A DNA stretch of 64,000 bases from Echeneis naucrates (lineage: Eukaryota > Chordata > Actinopteri > Carangiformes > Echeneidae): assembly GCF_900963305.1 (NCBI RefSeq), contig NC_042529.1, forward strand, positions 2,476,001-2,540,000. The letters are read 5' to 3'. Made by a program: the position numbers and the translations under genes. Numbering within the stretch: position 1 is the stretch's first letter; each line of letters begins with the position of its first letter. The notes below the pieces were generated by a model, which had not been told where the DNA came from, did no database searches, and saw only the letters and a list, made by a program, of their open reading frames with translations. Positions 1 to 18,400 of the stretch are shown here, piece by piece.

Positions 1-4218
<4,218 letters not shown>

Positions 4219-4275
4219 GTTATTATTAATTTATATAAAAATAAAAAATAAAAATAAAATAAAATAACTAATTAC

Positions 4276-4430
4276 CGGTGACAGCCGGTGTCGGACTCGC
4301 GAGCCCCGTCCGGTTGATCAGCTGCATTTTCACCTTCCGCACGTGAGCGGTGCGCGCGCTCTGCTGCTCCCCGTCTGACGAGGAGCACGAGAGCTCTCAG
4401 CGTCAGAGGCAAGCTCCTCGAGCTCAACAC
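4276..4430 (-). promoter_or_regulatory. dusp3: Putative dusp3 promoter and 5'-UTR, CpG-rich
   Basis: The sequence changes abruptly from AT-only intron to GC- and CpG-rich (GCGCGC, several CCG). A CACGTG E-box lies at 4340-4345. No TATA box is visible, which fits a housekeeping CpG promoter. The transcription start is not determinable from sequence alone. Confidence 0.5.
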
Positions 4431-7400
4431 CGGAAGATCCGGTCAGACGTTTCACAATAAAGGCAGATGGGGTGGCTCTGAAAATGTGTTTTTTGTTTTT
4501 CTTGGCCTTCAGCTCAAAACTGATTGGATATCTTTTTTCTTTCTATTCATCTTGTGTTTTTTAATTTTTTTATGGCTGTGTGTCTTGCTGTGGCAATAAT
4601 AATAATAATAATAATTATTATTATTATTATTAATATTTTATAATAATACTAATAATTATTCTTATTGTTTATTGTTATTATTATTATTATTATAACTCCT
4701 TGTACAACACTTTGGTCAACCTTCTATCATTTTTCATGTGTGTCATGAATAAACTTGGATTTCTATTCTTTCACTCGTTCCTGTTTCGATACATTAAATT
4801 AAATGTTCACTTGATCAAATCATCAGCCACTTTCCATTCTCATAATTTACATCTGAGTTGGCCCTACAGTTAATTTATCATACTTCATCTCTAACAGCTG
4901 CACTCTGCTTCTTCTTGTCTTTATTAGTCGTGTTGTACAAATCAAGCAGGAGTGTTTTTACTTTTTGGACGAAATGGTTCAATTTCCTGTATCCTCCTGT
5001 CTGTTCATGGCTGACTTGACACAGCTGCCTTTCCCCTTCACTATCTCCAGCAGACACACCCCACAGGCAGGCAGACAACCGTGGGGGTGGGGTGGGGTGG
5101 GGTGGGTGGAGGTGGGTGGAGGGGGAAGTGACACACAGCAACAAGGGGAGGACAGTGTGCTGCCTTCAAGGACAGCTCGTAACATCCCAAAAATCCTGCC
5201 TTATAATTAAGTAGGTGGTATAAAACTGTGTTTGGGGTCAACACAGTTTTCCAACAAGTGGTTATTAAAGAGTTTCCATCTTTTTGCCCTGCTGTGGAAA
5301 TTTAGTAAATAAAAGAAAATAAAATCAGAAAATTGGGGGGCTCCCCCATCAAGACTAGTAAATAGCATAATTAGGGTTAGAATAAAATCAAAGAATATTA
5401 AATTTAATCGTGAAAGCTAAAACCCATCAACAGAAAGAAAAGTAAGTTTTATTGATGGATCGGCTTCCTATGAATGTTGAAGTCAACAAGATCAACCAGA
5501 AAAAGAAAAATCACATAATTCATTAAAGCTGGGATAACTACGGTCTCTGTTTCACCTTGTAATGTCAATGATGCTCAGAAACGGTCATAAAAAGCCTTTT
5601 TATTTACTGTCCGTTGAGTAACTTTCAGTCAGGTCGTGTGGAAGTGTTGACTGTGTTCCCCCCTAGATGTCAGCAGAAGCCTTCAGTAGGCCGATAACTC
5701 AAAAGTCCTGCACACTGAGCCGGAAAGACTATTTTTAGCTCTTCTTCATGAATGTTTCTTGTCACATTGCTGCAAATGTGAAAACAACAAATTTCTGCAG
5801 CTTCTGGTCAAATTTCAGATTCCTTTACAGTCAAACAGATAAATATCAGGACTCACAGTTTGTCTCCTTGTGATATATTTGTTGTTGCAGTCATGCCATG
5901 CATATTCGATAACACATACATTTTTCATGGTCTTCTTGTGTTGGATGTGGTCTGATGCTGCTCAACAAACCTTAATAATAAAAATAAAAATAAAACCACA
6001 ACATCTGAAACTATGATTTTAGGATGTGAGGGTCTATTCAATCTACAAATTAATAATGAAAGCAACACACAGGGTGAAAGATTGGCATTGTTTTTGTATG
6101 ATCATCATTGTGAAGGTGAAAGCTGTTCTCCGCTGTGACCCCTTGGTGGCGGCCTTGATTTATAAAGAAGGTTAATGAGTCATAACAGTTCAGGTGCACT
6201 CACACACTAAAGCTTCATTTCATCCAGTAAGAATTAGTCAGAAATGAATTTTCATCTCACTCGTTCAGACGCTTGGTAAATATTAATCATCAAAAGTCGG
6301 AATATCCTGCTCTTCTTTGTAATGTAACTTTCTCTTCAGAGGAGGAAGGAGATCAACACGGCTGAAGTGAGCCGGAGTCTCTCAGGTGAAAGCTGCACTT
6401 GCATTGAATGATAAAAACCAGAAAGGATTTTGAAGCTTTGATCCTCCCGTTGCTGCATTTGTAGTCTTGGAACACAACACTGACGTCTGGTGTGTCTGGA
6501 AAATGGAGGAAATTCTGCCCATCAGTGTTTTCTTTAATTTATTTAAAGTTCATCAGAAGAGTGCTCGGTTCCCCGTTGGGGACATGAATCAACCCGGCTG
6601 GTTCTCTTCACACGCACACACATTTTGATTGTCTTCTAAATTTGAAATTTGGTTTGACTTGACTTGGACGCTCTTGAACCGCTTCATGTAAAGCTCCATG
6701 CCAGTCATCATTTTTGTGTTTCCATGGCAATGTAAGGAGATGCAGCACAACGCCATGGCAACAACAGATCTTGTAGAACAACATTTTAGAGCCACGTGTT
6801 GTGCACACACCTGCGTGCGTGTGTTTGTGTGTCCATTGAAATACAACAGTGTATTCAACATTTTTGTGGGGAAAGTGACTTTAATTAAGTTGTGCGCAAA
6901 CATGTTTTTATCTCAATCACATCGCCACAGGAAAAGTCCATTATCTAATTTAGATTATGTTGTATTTTTATGTGTGTGTGAAAGTTTAGCCTGATGTGTG
7001 CAGCTTTGTTGTGCCAAATTATAATTTTTGCCAAATTGCTTAGGCCTCATGCAACATTTAAGAGAAACAATTGCGAGATAAACAGCTTAATGGCGTTTCT
7101 GTTAACTGGCATAAGCCGGTTATTGTCTTTCAAACTAGTATGATTTTTTCAGCCCAATCTGAACAAATGTAGAACAGTTTCACATGAAAAAACAAAACAC
7201 CTTGATCATATTCCAGTTTCCTGAAATAGAGCCCACTTAAATTAGCCATTTTGTTTTATTCTCAGCAGCTGTGAGGTTTTGCATTACAATTTATCTAATC
7301 TGTTCCTTTTATTGCCCATTATTCCTCTGCCCCCCAAAAAATAAAAAAACCACCCCAAAAACAAAAAGAATGAAAGGACAGCCACAGGCGCTTCAGCGGT

Positions 7401-9500
7401 AATGTAACATAAAAATGCAGAATAGATAAATTATGGAGTGTTTCTGTGACAGGGGCCGCCACACGTCCCATCTGGCTGAGAGAAGCCAGGACTTAACATT
7501 GATTTGGTTGCATTTTTATTGGCAGTTTTCCTCTTACTCATTCTGCGTCATGATGTTACCCGACCGGTTTAATTGGATGACCACCTGAGTCCTTTTTGCA
7601 AGTCTGCTATCAGTGAGAGGCAGTGGAGATGCACTGCACGGCCAAATCTGATTTGACTGTGACTGTTTTCTGGCTAATATCTGACATTAGCTTTGTCATC
7701 TTGATATGAAATAATAATAATAATAAAAACCTGGATGGAGTCTGTGAGTGGCTGATTAAAGCAACGACAGCTGAGTCCCAACTTTAAATCTGTAGATTAA
7801 ATGGCATCACGCATGTGTAGCATGTTTGTTAAAGACTGAGAGAATAAACCTTCTCCAATGCTAGTGCCAACTTTGAATCACAGACTTGTGCATTATTTTC
7901 TTCTCTTTTCACTTTGAGAGCTATATTTTTTTCCACTTTTAATATTTATCATCCAAAAAAATAAATAAATAAATAAAAGTAAAAATAAAAATAAAAATCC
8001 AGAAAGAGGAGCCAAAAAGTAATCGTTTTTAATTTCTTTCCCAGAGGCACAAAGCAGCTCTGGCTTGAAAACTGTTTTGTGTTGCATCTTCATTAGCTAC
8101 AAATACAAGCAGAGCAGATTGAATATGTGCACGCTGCCAGCGTGTGAACGTCGGGTATATTCCTTTGCTTACGCCTGTCCAGAGGGCAAACATATCATCA
8201 TTTCCATGTCAGTCTGAAGTCAAAGGACTCCTCCTGCTCAGAACCTGCATTTATGGGTTTTTTTTTTTCTTTGTGCTCTGAGAATACAATGATCATGAGA
8301 GTATTCCCCTTTAAAATTACACTCATCACTGTCCAAGAAAGACCAGCAGAGGTCCAGATGAGCCACCAGTCTGCAGCTTTTCCACCGCTGTTTTACAGTC
8401 AAACGCAGCTCTGCCACATTTCAGGTTTATAGCCGGGTCCTCGGAGGATTTATGAGCCACAGGCCATAAAAACATATAGATTCAGTATCTACCTTGAGAA
8501 AACATGTCCATTAAAATCTAAAACAAAGTTCCTTTTCTTAATTCCTGAAAAGATTTCTCGATGAAAGATTTCTATACCCGGCAGCAGCCTTTCTGCTGAA
8601 TTATCCAGATGGTCTCTGCATGTGCTGTACTCTATCATTTAGAGCTGCCTCTCTACATGCTCACGCTATTGTAATGCATATCTGCACATGGTGCCTTTTA
8701 GCCCTGAGCTCCTTTCATACCAGAATCAGTTGATCTCAATCAATCTGAGCTCCTTTTATTCACGGTGACCAAAGCTCAGTCCGGCTTTGGTCAGGAGCTT
8801 TTGTAGAGTCAGTAAAAGGTTATTTGTCTTATGTCGGAGGATATTTAACAATGGAAGTTTCTGCGGGAGGGAGGGGGGACAACAATGGTGAGGTGTGATT
8901 GATACAACCATCTGCCTGGCTGGTCACCTTGATTCAAACTGAGAAGAATGTAATGTAAATGTTGATGCCTCAAGACAGCAAAGATCGCCAAAGACTTTTA
9001 ACTGTTAAGAGAAAATAATAATAAAAGCGCCATCACAGCGTGAAAAGTACGGTGCAGATTGGGAGGCTGGTCGCGTGGCTTTGCAGCAGCTCTCCAGTAT
9101 TTTGCATATATGTATTTATTGAAGCATTTCAGCCGTGTGCCGGTCTGATTGTATCTCCCGGGTGGTCACTCTGCGCCCACATTAATCTAACAGATGAGCG
9201 AGGAGGTCCCGACCTCTGGTATTTTTCTTTCAGGGGAGGTCATTTCAGTCTGGCCTTCCTGCTCGATTCTGATGTGACTTGTAAATTCAGAGCTTTACTT
9301 CGGTCACAGAATAGCTTTTGGACAGATTGTGTATTTCATTAAAATGAAGGCCTGGAGTTTAGTGAAATAATTAAGTATATCTAGTTAAAGTCTAGTGATT
9401 CAGTTTAAGATCTGAGGCCATCATGATTTCTAGTTAAAGTCATTTGGCTTCTTCAGGGGATAAAATTCTTCAGGTTCAGCTTCAGACAACAGAAACATTC
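4431..9500. other. Gene-poor intergenic sequence
   Basis: I see no supportable coding exon on either strand. Simple sequence includes a mixed AAT/ATT repeat at about 4595-4695, and a GGGGT/GGGTGGA-type G-rich array at about 5080-5135 with guanine runs suitable for a quadruplex on the plus strand. Poly-T and AATA runs are scattered. Open frames are under 105 codons, lack family motifs and are not flanked by convincing splice sites. Confidence 0.6.
4595..4695. repeat. AAT/ATT trinucleotide repeat
   Basis: Eight AAT units run directly into ATT units and then into decayed ATT/TAT sequence, giving a potential hairpin around 4614. Confidence 0.9.
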
Positions 9501-9725
9501 ATCTGCCATGAAAGGAGTCTCGGCACCACGAATGTGTCGGCCAAATTTCACGGCACTCTTTTCAATATCTCATTCAAAATCTCAAATGTCAATGTTGCGG
9601 TGGCTGTAGATAAAGTCAGGAAACAATCAAAGTCTTTAACAGATGAACTAAAACGAAAAGAACTCCTGTTCTGGATGACATGAGTCTCAAAAGAGCGAAC
9701 AACTGACTGACCCGCCGACAGCTGA
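9500..9725. repeat. Degraded teleost dispersed repeat
   Basis: The phrases gccaaatttcacggca (from 9540), aaatgtcaatgttgcggtgg (from 9583) and aaagtcaggaaacaatcaaa (from 9612), followed by a GACTGACCCGCCGACA-like run near 9705, follow in order a very common fish interspersed repeat I remember. In that repeat, a phrase on failing to find the nucleotide match (aaatttcatggcaatcc) is followed by a GTGGCGCTAGAGGAAAAGTCAGG-type block and GACCGACC repeats. The match is from memory, the family name is unknown to me, and the copy is clearly old. Confidence 0.5.
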
Positions 9726-12700
9726 CGTTTTTATTCCCGCCAGGACCAAGGAAGTGGTGAAACACATCAGGAAGTGTCAGAAACACAGACTCATAGAGCT
9801 GGACATTAACCACCCGTCCTCATCCACTCCTCTATTTTTATACTTCTCTAACAGCAACCATATTACCCGTCTCTCCTTATTCCCCTCCAATCACATCAAT
9901 TATTAACATGATAAATCAAGGCGTGTGAATGCATTATTTAGTGAGGTCCTTCATATTACACAGACACCATATAAAACGGACTGGAGGTTTCTTGTAGGTT
10001 TCTAACCACACTGAGGTCTTCAGTCTCACACTCATTGTTGTATAATTCACTAAAATAAGGTCCTACTCTGGTATGATTCAGCCCTGGCCCAGTCGAGCGT
10101 GCGCTGATTAGAGGCCTCTGCTCGGTGCTTAACCCATTAACATCTGGGAAACCCGATAACATTCTCCTCCTACGTCAGATGCTTGCGGCCGCTTTCTGCC
10201 ACAAACAAACAAGAATGAATTTCACCCATTTTCCGAAATGCGATTTACAGCCAGCGTGTTTGTGTTTCACTCACAATGGCCTCTTTGTCAGACCCTGATT
10301 AGACTTAATGTTGTTTCAACCGCAGAGTGATAATGTGATAACCACGGCCGCTCCGTGTTGTCTTAGGTAATCTGTGTTTGGGCGGATTGAAGTAATGACC
10401 CCCCGGTAACATAAAAAAAGGGGGGGCCTGAGGGTGTGAAGACAACAAGGGGGAGCTGTTTGTCTGAGCTGACGAGGGCCTCAAACATTAATCACTCAGA
10501 CGCTGTTTGGAGGAATCCACAACTCGCACCACCGATGTCAGGATACAAAGTTCTTATATAATCCATCTGAATGCGATTTTACGATCTTTCTGACTTGCTG
10601 AACAATTTTCTGTTTTATTAGACCGGAGAGGCCCAAAGGCTCCGGCCAGCAGTTCTTGTGTAATCTTGCCGGGTCATGTTATATCATACTGACCGAGTTC
10701 TTGTCACACACACACACACACACACACTAATGGTCCTGTTAATCTGGCCACATGTAAATCAGCAGCTACATGACGTGTTTCTGAAAGCTGCCCAGGACAA
10801 GCAGCACCTGGATGCTCACGTGCTCGCTGCAGCTGGATAATGATAATAGATCTGTCGCTTAAATTTCAGGTTTGACATTTTTGAAAACTGGCTCGTCTGT
10901 TTTATTGCCAAGAGTCAGAGGAGACGACGGATAAACTCTTATGTCTGTCTGCAAAATATGAAGCAGGAGCCAGCAGAAGATTGTTTTGAGTCTAATTTAT
11001 ATTCCAGTCCTTTAACTTTTCCCCACTCAGAGCCGTCCAGAGTGGGTTGTTCTGCGAGGCTGAGCTCATTTTCTTTAACTTTGGTCTGGTCAAGACGGCA
11101 AAATAGACATTTTAAATTTCACGTCATTAAATAAGCAAACCCCTGACAGGAGCTGAGCAGTTCTGTCTTTTCAGACAGTCAAAGCCGCAGATTGGAAAGT
11201 TAGAAATACTTGGATTGGGACTTGAGGCTTTGCTAAAAGACATTAGCAGATCACATTTTGGACGCCGACCAAACATAGCGTATTTTTTTTTTAAACGTTT
11301 TGTCACACGGGTGAGCTGGGCCAGATTATTGGCTCCGAGTGTGAATCCTGAGGAATGAAACTCTCCAATATGGACGTGTTTCCTTGTGAGTCTTGGCTGG
11401 AGCGTTTTGGTGTAATGTTCCCATCCCCTCCGTCACAGACACATTTCTGTGTCTGAGTTAGCGGCGCACATTTTGTAGTAGAAGCTGCCAGCATCATGGA
11501 GCAAAAGGTAAAAGTAAAAAACACAGCTTTTTATCAGGAGGCTGCATAAGTCACTACATGAGATAGATCGATTTGTTCCCAAAAACCTGCATCTGTGATC
11601 CAGGATGATCTGCTGAGCCATAAACAGCCGTGTGTTTGTCACCTGATCAGAGCTACATGAGCGTTTTAACGTTTTCCAATAAAGCTGCCTTTTGGCTGCC
11701 AAACTCAGACAAGCCACAAATTGACTGAGTGGAGTCCTGCAGACTCTTTAAGTAGCCTGTGTGATTGAGCTCATGGCTGTGATTATTGGCCTTTTGGACC
11801 GTGTTCATTTCTATCTTTAGACGACTGCCATTAATGAGCTGGATGGAGTTGGCCAGACACATCGACATGTGGATAAGTAGAATGGAAGTAGATCAGCGTG
11901 CCGCTGCGGACGATGATGTCATTTTGGTTTAAATGACCACATAATGGTCACATTTATTCGGACTGGTGGGCCAAATGTGATCAATTAGAATCTACTTTCC
12001 TTTCGGTGTGTTCACCTGCAAGAACTATCAGGCTGGATGAGGATGTCAAGTCGGCTGGATCCCTGGAAAACTCGGATTAGAAGCACGGATGACTGAGCAT
12101 CTCATGGCAAGATTAGTGTGAAGTTGAAATGTATTGCCTTCTCTGCAGGGGTGCCCCTTTTCCTCACTTCTTCTGCATCATAAATCAGAAGGAGGGTTGG
12201 ATGGTTTGCTGGGACCGTGTGAAGGATAAATGTAGCTGAACATATGCTCAAGGTTTGATACGAGGAAATGCACATTTTCAAGCTGACACAACACGTACGG
12301 GCAGTTGACAAATGAGAAGCACATACATAATAAATGAACGAGGAAAGCCGCAAAATTCAGATTAGTGAGCCATATTTATTCATTTAGTTCCGACAAAATA
12401 AATGCTACAACAGAAAACAAAGCAAGATGTCACAGATGTGAACACCTCGAGTTCTCATACTATTCAGTCTCAAGCGCACTTCTGACTTTTATCGTAAATC
12501 TTAATAAGGTAACATTAATCACACTCTCCACTGAATGCCCAGTTACCTTTGTAGTGGTTTTACTTTTGCTGTTGGTGAAGGGCTTCTCATGCACACTCAG
12601 TAGGCCAATGCTGTTGTGTGTGTGTAACCTTGACAGAGAAAACCAAGCTTCATTGAGTGCCTGCAAGCGCTGTGCTATCTTTAGCTTTTGTTGAAGCTTT

Positions 12701-15330
12701 TACCACTGGCCTCCTCCTCCTCCTGCTCCTCCTCCTCCTCCTCTTCCCACTCTTCCTCCATTCCCCTCAGCCCACTCACTGTTGGCTGCACATGCAAACA
12801 TGCACACTTTTGCATGCTTGCACACAAACCGTCGAACCCCGTACACACTCAACCAAGTTTCATACACGCACACCATAACTGTTACCGGGCAGATTAGAGG
12901 AAGCGAGCAACCTACTTCTGGGATAACAACACGAGCCTGATGTTTGTTTCATCGGTGCAGAGTGAAAGCCTGACTCTTGTTCCCTGAGCGGCCCGGATTC
13001 CTGCCTGAAGGCAAGTTATAAACTGTGAGCCTCACAGGATATGCACTTGCTCTCCTATTGGCCAGAAATGTATTAAATTCAGTCGGTAACATCGGTGTCA
13101 GACCACAAACTATTAATACATGAATTTGCCCCAAACTTAACGGTGCTTCCACCAATTATCATTCATCAGGGTGTAATATCCCGACGCCTCTGCTCCTCAC
13201 ATTATGCACATTGTTTCCCATTATGCAGTTGTAGCTGATGGTGTGAAAGGCATTCTGATTGTCGCCGCCCTTTCAGAGTTTAATTAGCCATTCCGATGCT
13301 GCCAAAGAGCTCGTTCATTCTGTAATGCTGTTGCCAAACATTTGACTGTTCTCCAACAAAGCTAAGCAGGTTTTTCTCATTTCCCACTGAAGACTAATTC
13401 TGGCACAACCAAATAAAGTTGGTCCTTGTAGAGAATTAATTACAACACAATCTTGTGCTTCTAAATCACACAATCCTAAATCAGCTCGGTCGATCAGCCT
13501 TGTTAATCTGAGTTATTCATGTTAAATGCTGCCGTCCGCTGAAGTGGGGCCAGTCAAGCTTTAGCCTCTAATCCAATCAGAGGTCGTCTGTTTGCCAATC
13601 AGGTTTTTGTATTTGTGGACATGCAAACACGCTTACTTATAATCTAACTTCATGTGTGTTTTAAATACACATATATTAAAGAAATTTTACAATAACTGTC
13701 AAAAATGCAGGTCAGATGAAGGCTGCTAACGATTCAAATTTCCTTAAAATGGATTTACCTTTTTGTTGAGAAAGAAAATAAAAATCAATCTTCCCTTTAA
13801 ACATGTCCAACAATTGTTTGGCTTAGTTAAGCATGAAGTCTGGAAACAGTTGGGGGGGGGGTCCACTTGTTGTTTTTGCACTAATAAGCTTATTCCCCCC
13901 AAAATGCATCAGCTGCACAGCATGAGTTGGCCCACAGTGGGCTGGGGAGGTTTAATGAAGGGTGGAAATAAACTCATTTGTGAGAGAAATTGTGATATTT
14001 GTGACATTTTTCCTGCCTGTGAATAAATGGAAGGTAATCATTTTAATACTATACCATTATATCTTACAGCGCATCCACTCGTCACCGTGTCCTGTACATC
14101 TCTCCTGCCAGCATGGGAAAATTACCTGGGAACTATTGGTGCATGCTTAATATGCTTTCACTTGTGTCGACATGAGATTGTCTAATAGGAGTCATTTTAC
14201 AGCACAGAATGAGAGTTAGTGGTGTCAGCGTGCACCTGTAATTGTATCCGTCGCAGCGTAGCAGTCTGTGGTAACGTGACAGCGTGTAACACGAGACCTA
14301 CTTCCTCTGCCCTCCTGCTTCACCTTCTGAGCTGCTGTCCCATGACACATGCCGAGCCGCAGCCGAGTGAAATGAGTAAGTATTGCTTTCTGATTTAAAT
14401 TAAAGGAAAAGAAGATTAGAGCTGAGTGAAGGAATCATATTTATTCTCCTTCTTGACAAACATTAGTGTGTTTTCCTCGCTAACCTCCTGCTGTTTCTCA
14501 CCCAGATGCTGCTCTGTGTTTCAGTACGAGCCCTCTAACACTGATAAAACACAGCTGGTGAATAATGAATGGAAAGGCAAACTGTGGCCTTAATAGAGCT
14601 ACATCCAAGTAAAAGCAAGTGCCACGCTGCAGCCTGAAATCCTCTGCTTTTCCCTAAAATTGCAGTGTGCCCTTGACAGAATGACAGGGTATTTAGGCGC
14701 ATTCAGCTGATGCCTGAGGCGCTTTTATTTATTTTATTTTATTTTTTTCCCGCCTCACTGTCGCTCTCTCTGAGTTTCCATTCAGGTTTAATAAGTTCCT
14801 AATGAAAGACGACCAGCGGAAGCTGTTTAAGTCAATCTCCTCCACACAGTTACAGATCATTGGATGCTCCATTTATGTTGATTTAAATGTGTGCCATGGG
14901 ACATCTTCCAAAAAGCATTCACACAATAGCTTTTAGTTGCTCCCTTCTCTTCTAGTATTATAATAATGGAAACAGGGCTGTCTCAGGCAATAGACAAAGG
15001 AAAGCCTGATAGCTCTACCACCACTTTGGTGTTTTTAGAAAATAGGTAGAAGAAAAAAAATATATGCTCAGTCGACTAAGACAAACCTGCTGCTTCCAAA
15101 TCTGTGTATTTCATCAGATTGCACCATGTGAAAAACACGATAATGGGTAAAAGAGAACAGCAAGAGGACAAGCCCACGACCGCCTGGTGTTTCTCTGTCC
15201 TTTCATCAACCACGCACATCTGAAATGGATGAGGAAAGGTAGAAAATGTGGAAACTGTTTGATGCTGATGCGCTCTCAGGACAGCGTTTCCAGCCCTTTT
15301 CTTTCGTGCTGCGTCCGCCTTCTTGGAGGA
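9726..15330. other. Gene-poor intergenic sequence, few repeats
   Basis: No exon can be supported. An AC repeat lies at 10706-10727, a CTC-rich run at 12705-12745 and a G run near 13850. Otherwise the sequence is mostly non-repetitive, of balanced composition and rich in AT-hexamers such as TTTAATTAG. That is compatible with conserved regulatory DNA but proves nothing without alignment. Confidence 0.5.
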
Positions 15331-15335
15331 GTATT

Positions 15336-15480
15336 TGGTGAGCGTCCATGTGGTCTACTGGTCTAAGAAGCACACCGTGTAATTATAACGTCCCCGGTTT
15401 GATTCCAGCTGGAAACCTTCTTCCACCGTTTTCTTCTGCCAAGTGAGGGTGAAACGCCAGATAGGAGAAGAAAGTGAACC
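15336..15480 (+). mobile_element. tRNA-derived SINE head
   Basis: A split RNA polymerase III promoter is visible. The A-box-like tggtctactggt is at 15351-15362 and the B-box ggtttgattcc at 15396-15406, about 45 nt apart as in tRNA-derived SINEs. The intervening cacaccgtgtaattataacg and the following ccagctggaaaccttc agree with a percomorph SINE type I remember (TCTACTGGTCTAA...CCGGTTTGATTCCAGCTGG). The 3' tail cannot be delimited. It is not a functional tRNA: there is no closed acceptor stem and no proper anticodon arm. Confidence 0.65.
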
Positions 15481-18400
15481 GAGATGTGCAGAATGCTGCA
15501 ACCTTTGGAAGCACCGACATGAAGAAGTTCACTAAAATACGATGAATCCTGCTTTACTTAAAGGAGTCTAAAGGAGTCAAACTAATAAGCTCAGAACGCT
15601 GTAGATCAGGGGGACATTTATTTATATCGCTTCCTGATTTATATTAAAAAAAAAATGTTTAGTTGCTTTTTCAACAACAAGAGTTAAATGGAACATGCGG
15701 CTGTCCCATAAACCGACATTTCTGCATACAGCAGCTTGACAATCACTTGGCATGATTGCACATGCAGGGTGTTAGCATCCCCTAGCTGTATGTCTAGACG
15801 GGATTTAAGGTTATTTGTGACCGGCGAGTCCCATTCTGTTGGCGATCCCTGGCAGCGCTCCCAGTTTTAGGCCGGTGTAACAGGATTAAAGTGACGCTGG
15901 AGGACTTTGTCACCTGTGTGGACACCACAGGGTCAGTGGATGTGATTAAACACACTCCCCGGTCACTTAAATTAAGAGATAATTTAGAAGACTCCAGGCT
16001 GAATGGAGTTTGGACTCACATATTTACATGAACTTGACAGAAAATAAACCTACACGATATTTTTGGATAATGGAGAGAGAGATTGTCGAAACTCTCCAAC
16101 ACCAGAAAGAGTTAGCTGTCTGACCAGCTGGATACTTTTGGCCTGTTTTGTAGCTGACAAAGAAGAGGAGTGTATTCGACAGATGAGGTCAAATGATGTG
16201 AAATTATTCCAGGCCTCTTTTGTTAAGCGTCTACTTTAGCAGTACCAGGAAAACAATCCAGGGCAGCGGCCTCTCTAATGTGCAGACAAAGCGCAGACGA
16301 GGACAGTTCAGGCCAAAACATGAGAACATGGAAACTCGGCCAGGTCGCTCCACAGCTGCCTTTGGTGCGTTTTCAGGTTGATACAGATTTCTCCTGTTTT
16401 GTCACCCATCAGCATTAATGTTTGGGTTGTCCTGTACAGTCAGAGCCATTGGAGAGCTTGGATTTGGATTTTACTGCTGGCCCTCAAAAAAACAAAAAAA
16501 ACAAAACAAAACAAAACCTACTCTGGTATGGAGTTGTGGCGTGACGGTCTGGCCAACTTCAGAGCCCAGAACAGTGAAATCTTTGATGGAATAACATGAG
16601 AAAGCAACAAAAGAAACGCTGAGACGGCTTGTGGAAGACTGGAGCACTGGAGGGACACAAAAGGCCACTATGGGCGCTTCATTTGGAAGACCAAGCCCCA
16701 AATACCAGATCTGATCCGCATGGGTTCCCTCTCACAACCTTGGTCAGGATTCCTGGCCTCCTCTCTCCACAACACAGTTTTCAGTCCATTGTGCGCACAC
16801 AATGAGAGTCACTAACATTCATAACTGAGACACTCTTGAACTTGGTGACCAGTTTCAATTCAAGCAAGAACAAGATTTATATCACGTCATAAAGCTCAAC
16901 CTTACTGTTAATGGGGAATAAATGAACCCGTCTCATCTGTTAATATTCATACAGTTTCTTCCCAGAATCTCACATTTTGACTTAATTTAGCATATTAGCA
17001 TAGCTGCATGATGCAGTTAGCACTGCAGGCAACGTGCAGCTGCACGGCCACTACTAATATCGAGGTTTGGCAAATATTTGTGAAACGTTTCTCTGAACGC
17101 TGGAGGAGCCAGGAATTATTTGTGCATCTGTGGGTACAAATTTCAATAATCACCTTTCAGTATGTTCTAACTCAAACCAGAAGCCTGCGTCTCTGTTTTC
17201 AGACTTAATAAAACCCAGCACTGCACAAGAAGATCAGCAGCATTCACACTGTAACTCAAACAGCTAATGCATTTCAATCCAACTTGACAGCTGAATTTCT
17301 TTCAACAAACAAAACTTATTGGCTTTTTCAGTTTAATATTATTATGAGACACAAACCTAATGATGGCAGACGAGCAAAAGTTCAACTGTTGAATTAAAAA
17401 CACAGCCATCAGACCAACAGGCGCCGGTCAAAAGGCAAAAACAAAGGTCAACACACGCATTAGGAATAATAGAAGAATGCTTGAACTCACTCAGGAAGGC
17501 AGAGATGATGAGACACAGGTGACACACATTAATGTGGGGCAGACAATCACACAGGTGGAGAACTTGACAGAAAGTGGATCTGAAACACGACCAAAATAAA
17601 ACAGGAAACACAAATAATTCAAAGATGAGCTCTTGCGGCGGAACAGACCGTAACAACACACAAAGATAAGGAAGCTAATGAGTCTCATTACGAGCCCACC
17701 AGCAAATCTTTGAGTTTGACACCAGAGAGTGAGCAGACACAGACGTTCGACAGAGTGTGTGTGCAGAGAAAGGTCTGATTTTTAGTTGTCTTTCTCAATA
17801 AGCCATGAGCTCTGCTGCTCACGTGTGGCTTCACTCCCACGTGCTCCTCCTCTTCAAGGCTGAACAAAACCCTGACACTGGCTATTACAGCTGGCCCTGC
17901 ATCCCGGAGAGGGCCGAGGCACAAGGGCCCCCCCCCCCTACACTTGATGGAGGTCTGATCTTGCCCTGCCGGGCAGGAAGCAGCATCAACAAAAGCCACG
18001 TGGGGCCGAGACAGTGAGAGCTCGAAGCTGGAGCCTTTGTGTTTGCAGTGCATTGAGTCATCTTTTCCTCACAGCTGTGCTTCACTGATTCTGTGAGTTT
18101 GGGGAGATTTCAGCTTTTCTCAAGTAAATATTCAGCATCCAGTTGTTTTCTCTGTAGCTGTGGTGGAATTCATTTACTCAAGTACTTTACTCAATCACAG
18201 TTGTGATCTGAACACTTCCATTAGAGTTCAGCAGACATGAAGCGCTGCATTGAATTTGTTGGGGAATAAAACGGTGCAAATAGATGCCAGAAGCTTAATG
18301 AAGTGCTTTATGCAATCACTTTCCTCAACGTGCTCCGTATTATGTCATTTTATATGTTAAGAAGAGAACTTGGTTGTTAAGATAGTTTGTAAAAAGTTCT

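Noticed and set aside
9040-9342. 100-codon plus-strand open frame in the gene desert
   Set aside because: No motif, no conserved partner, no promoter or splice context.
15336-15420. Intact tRNA gene
   Set aside because: A and B boxes are present but no acceptor stem or anticodon arm can be folded; fits a SINE head.
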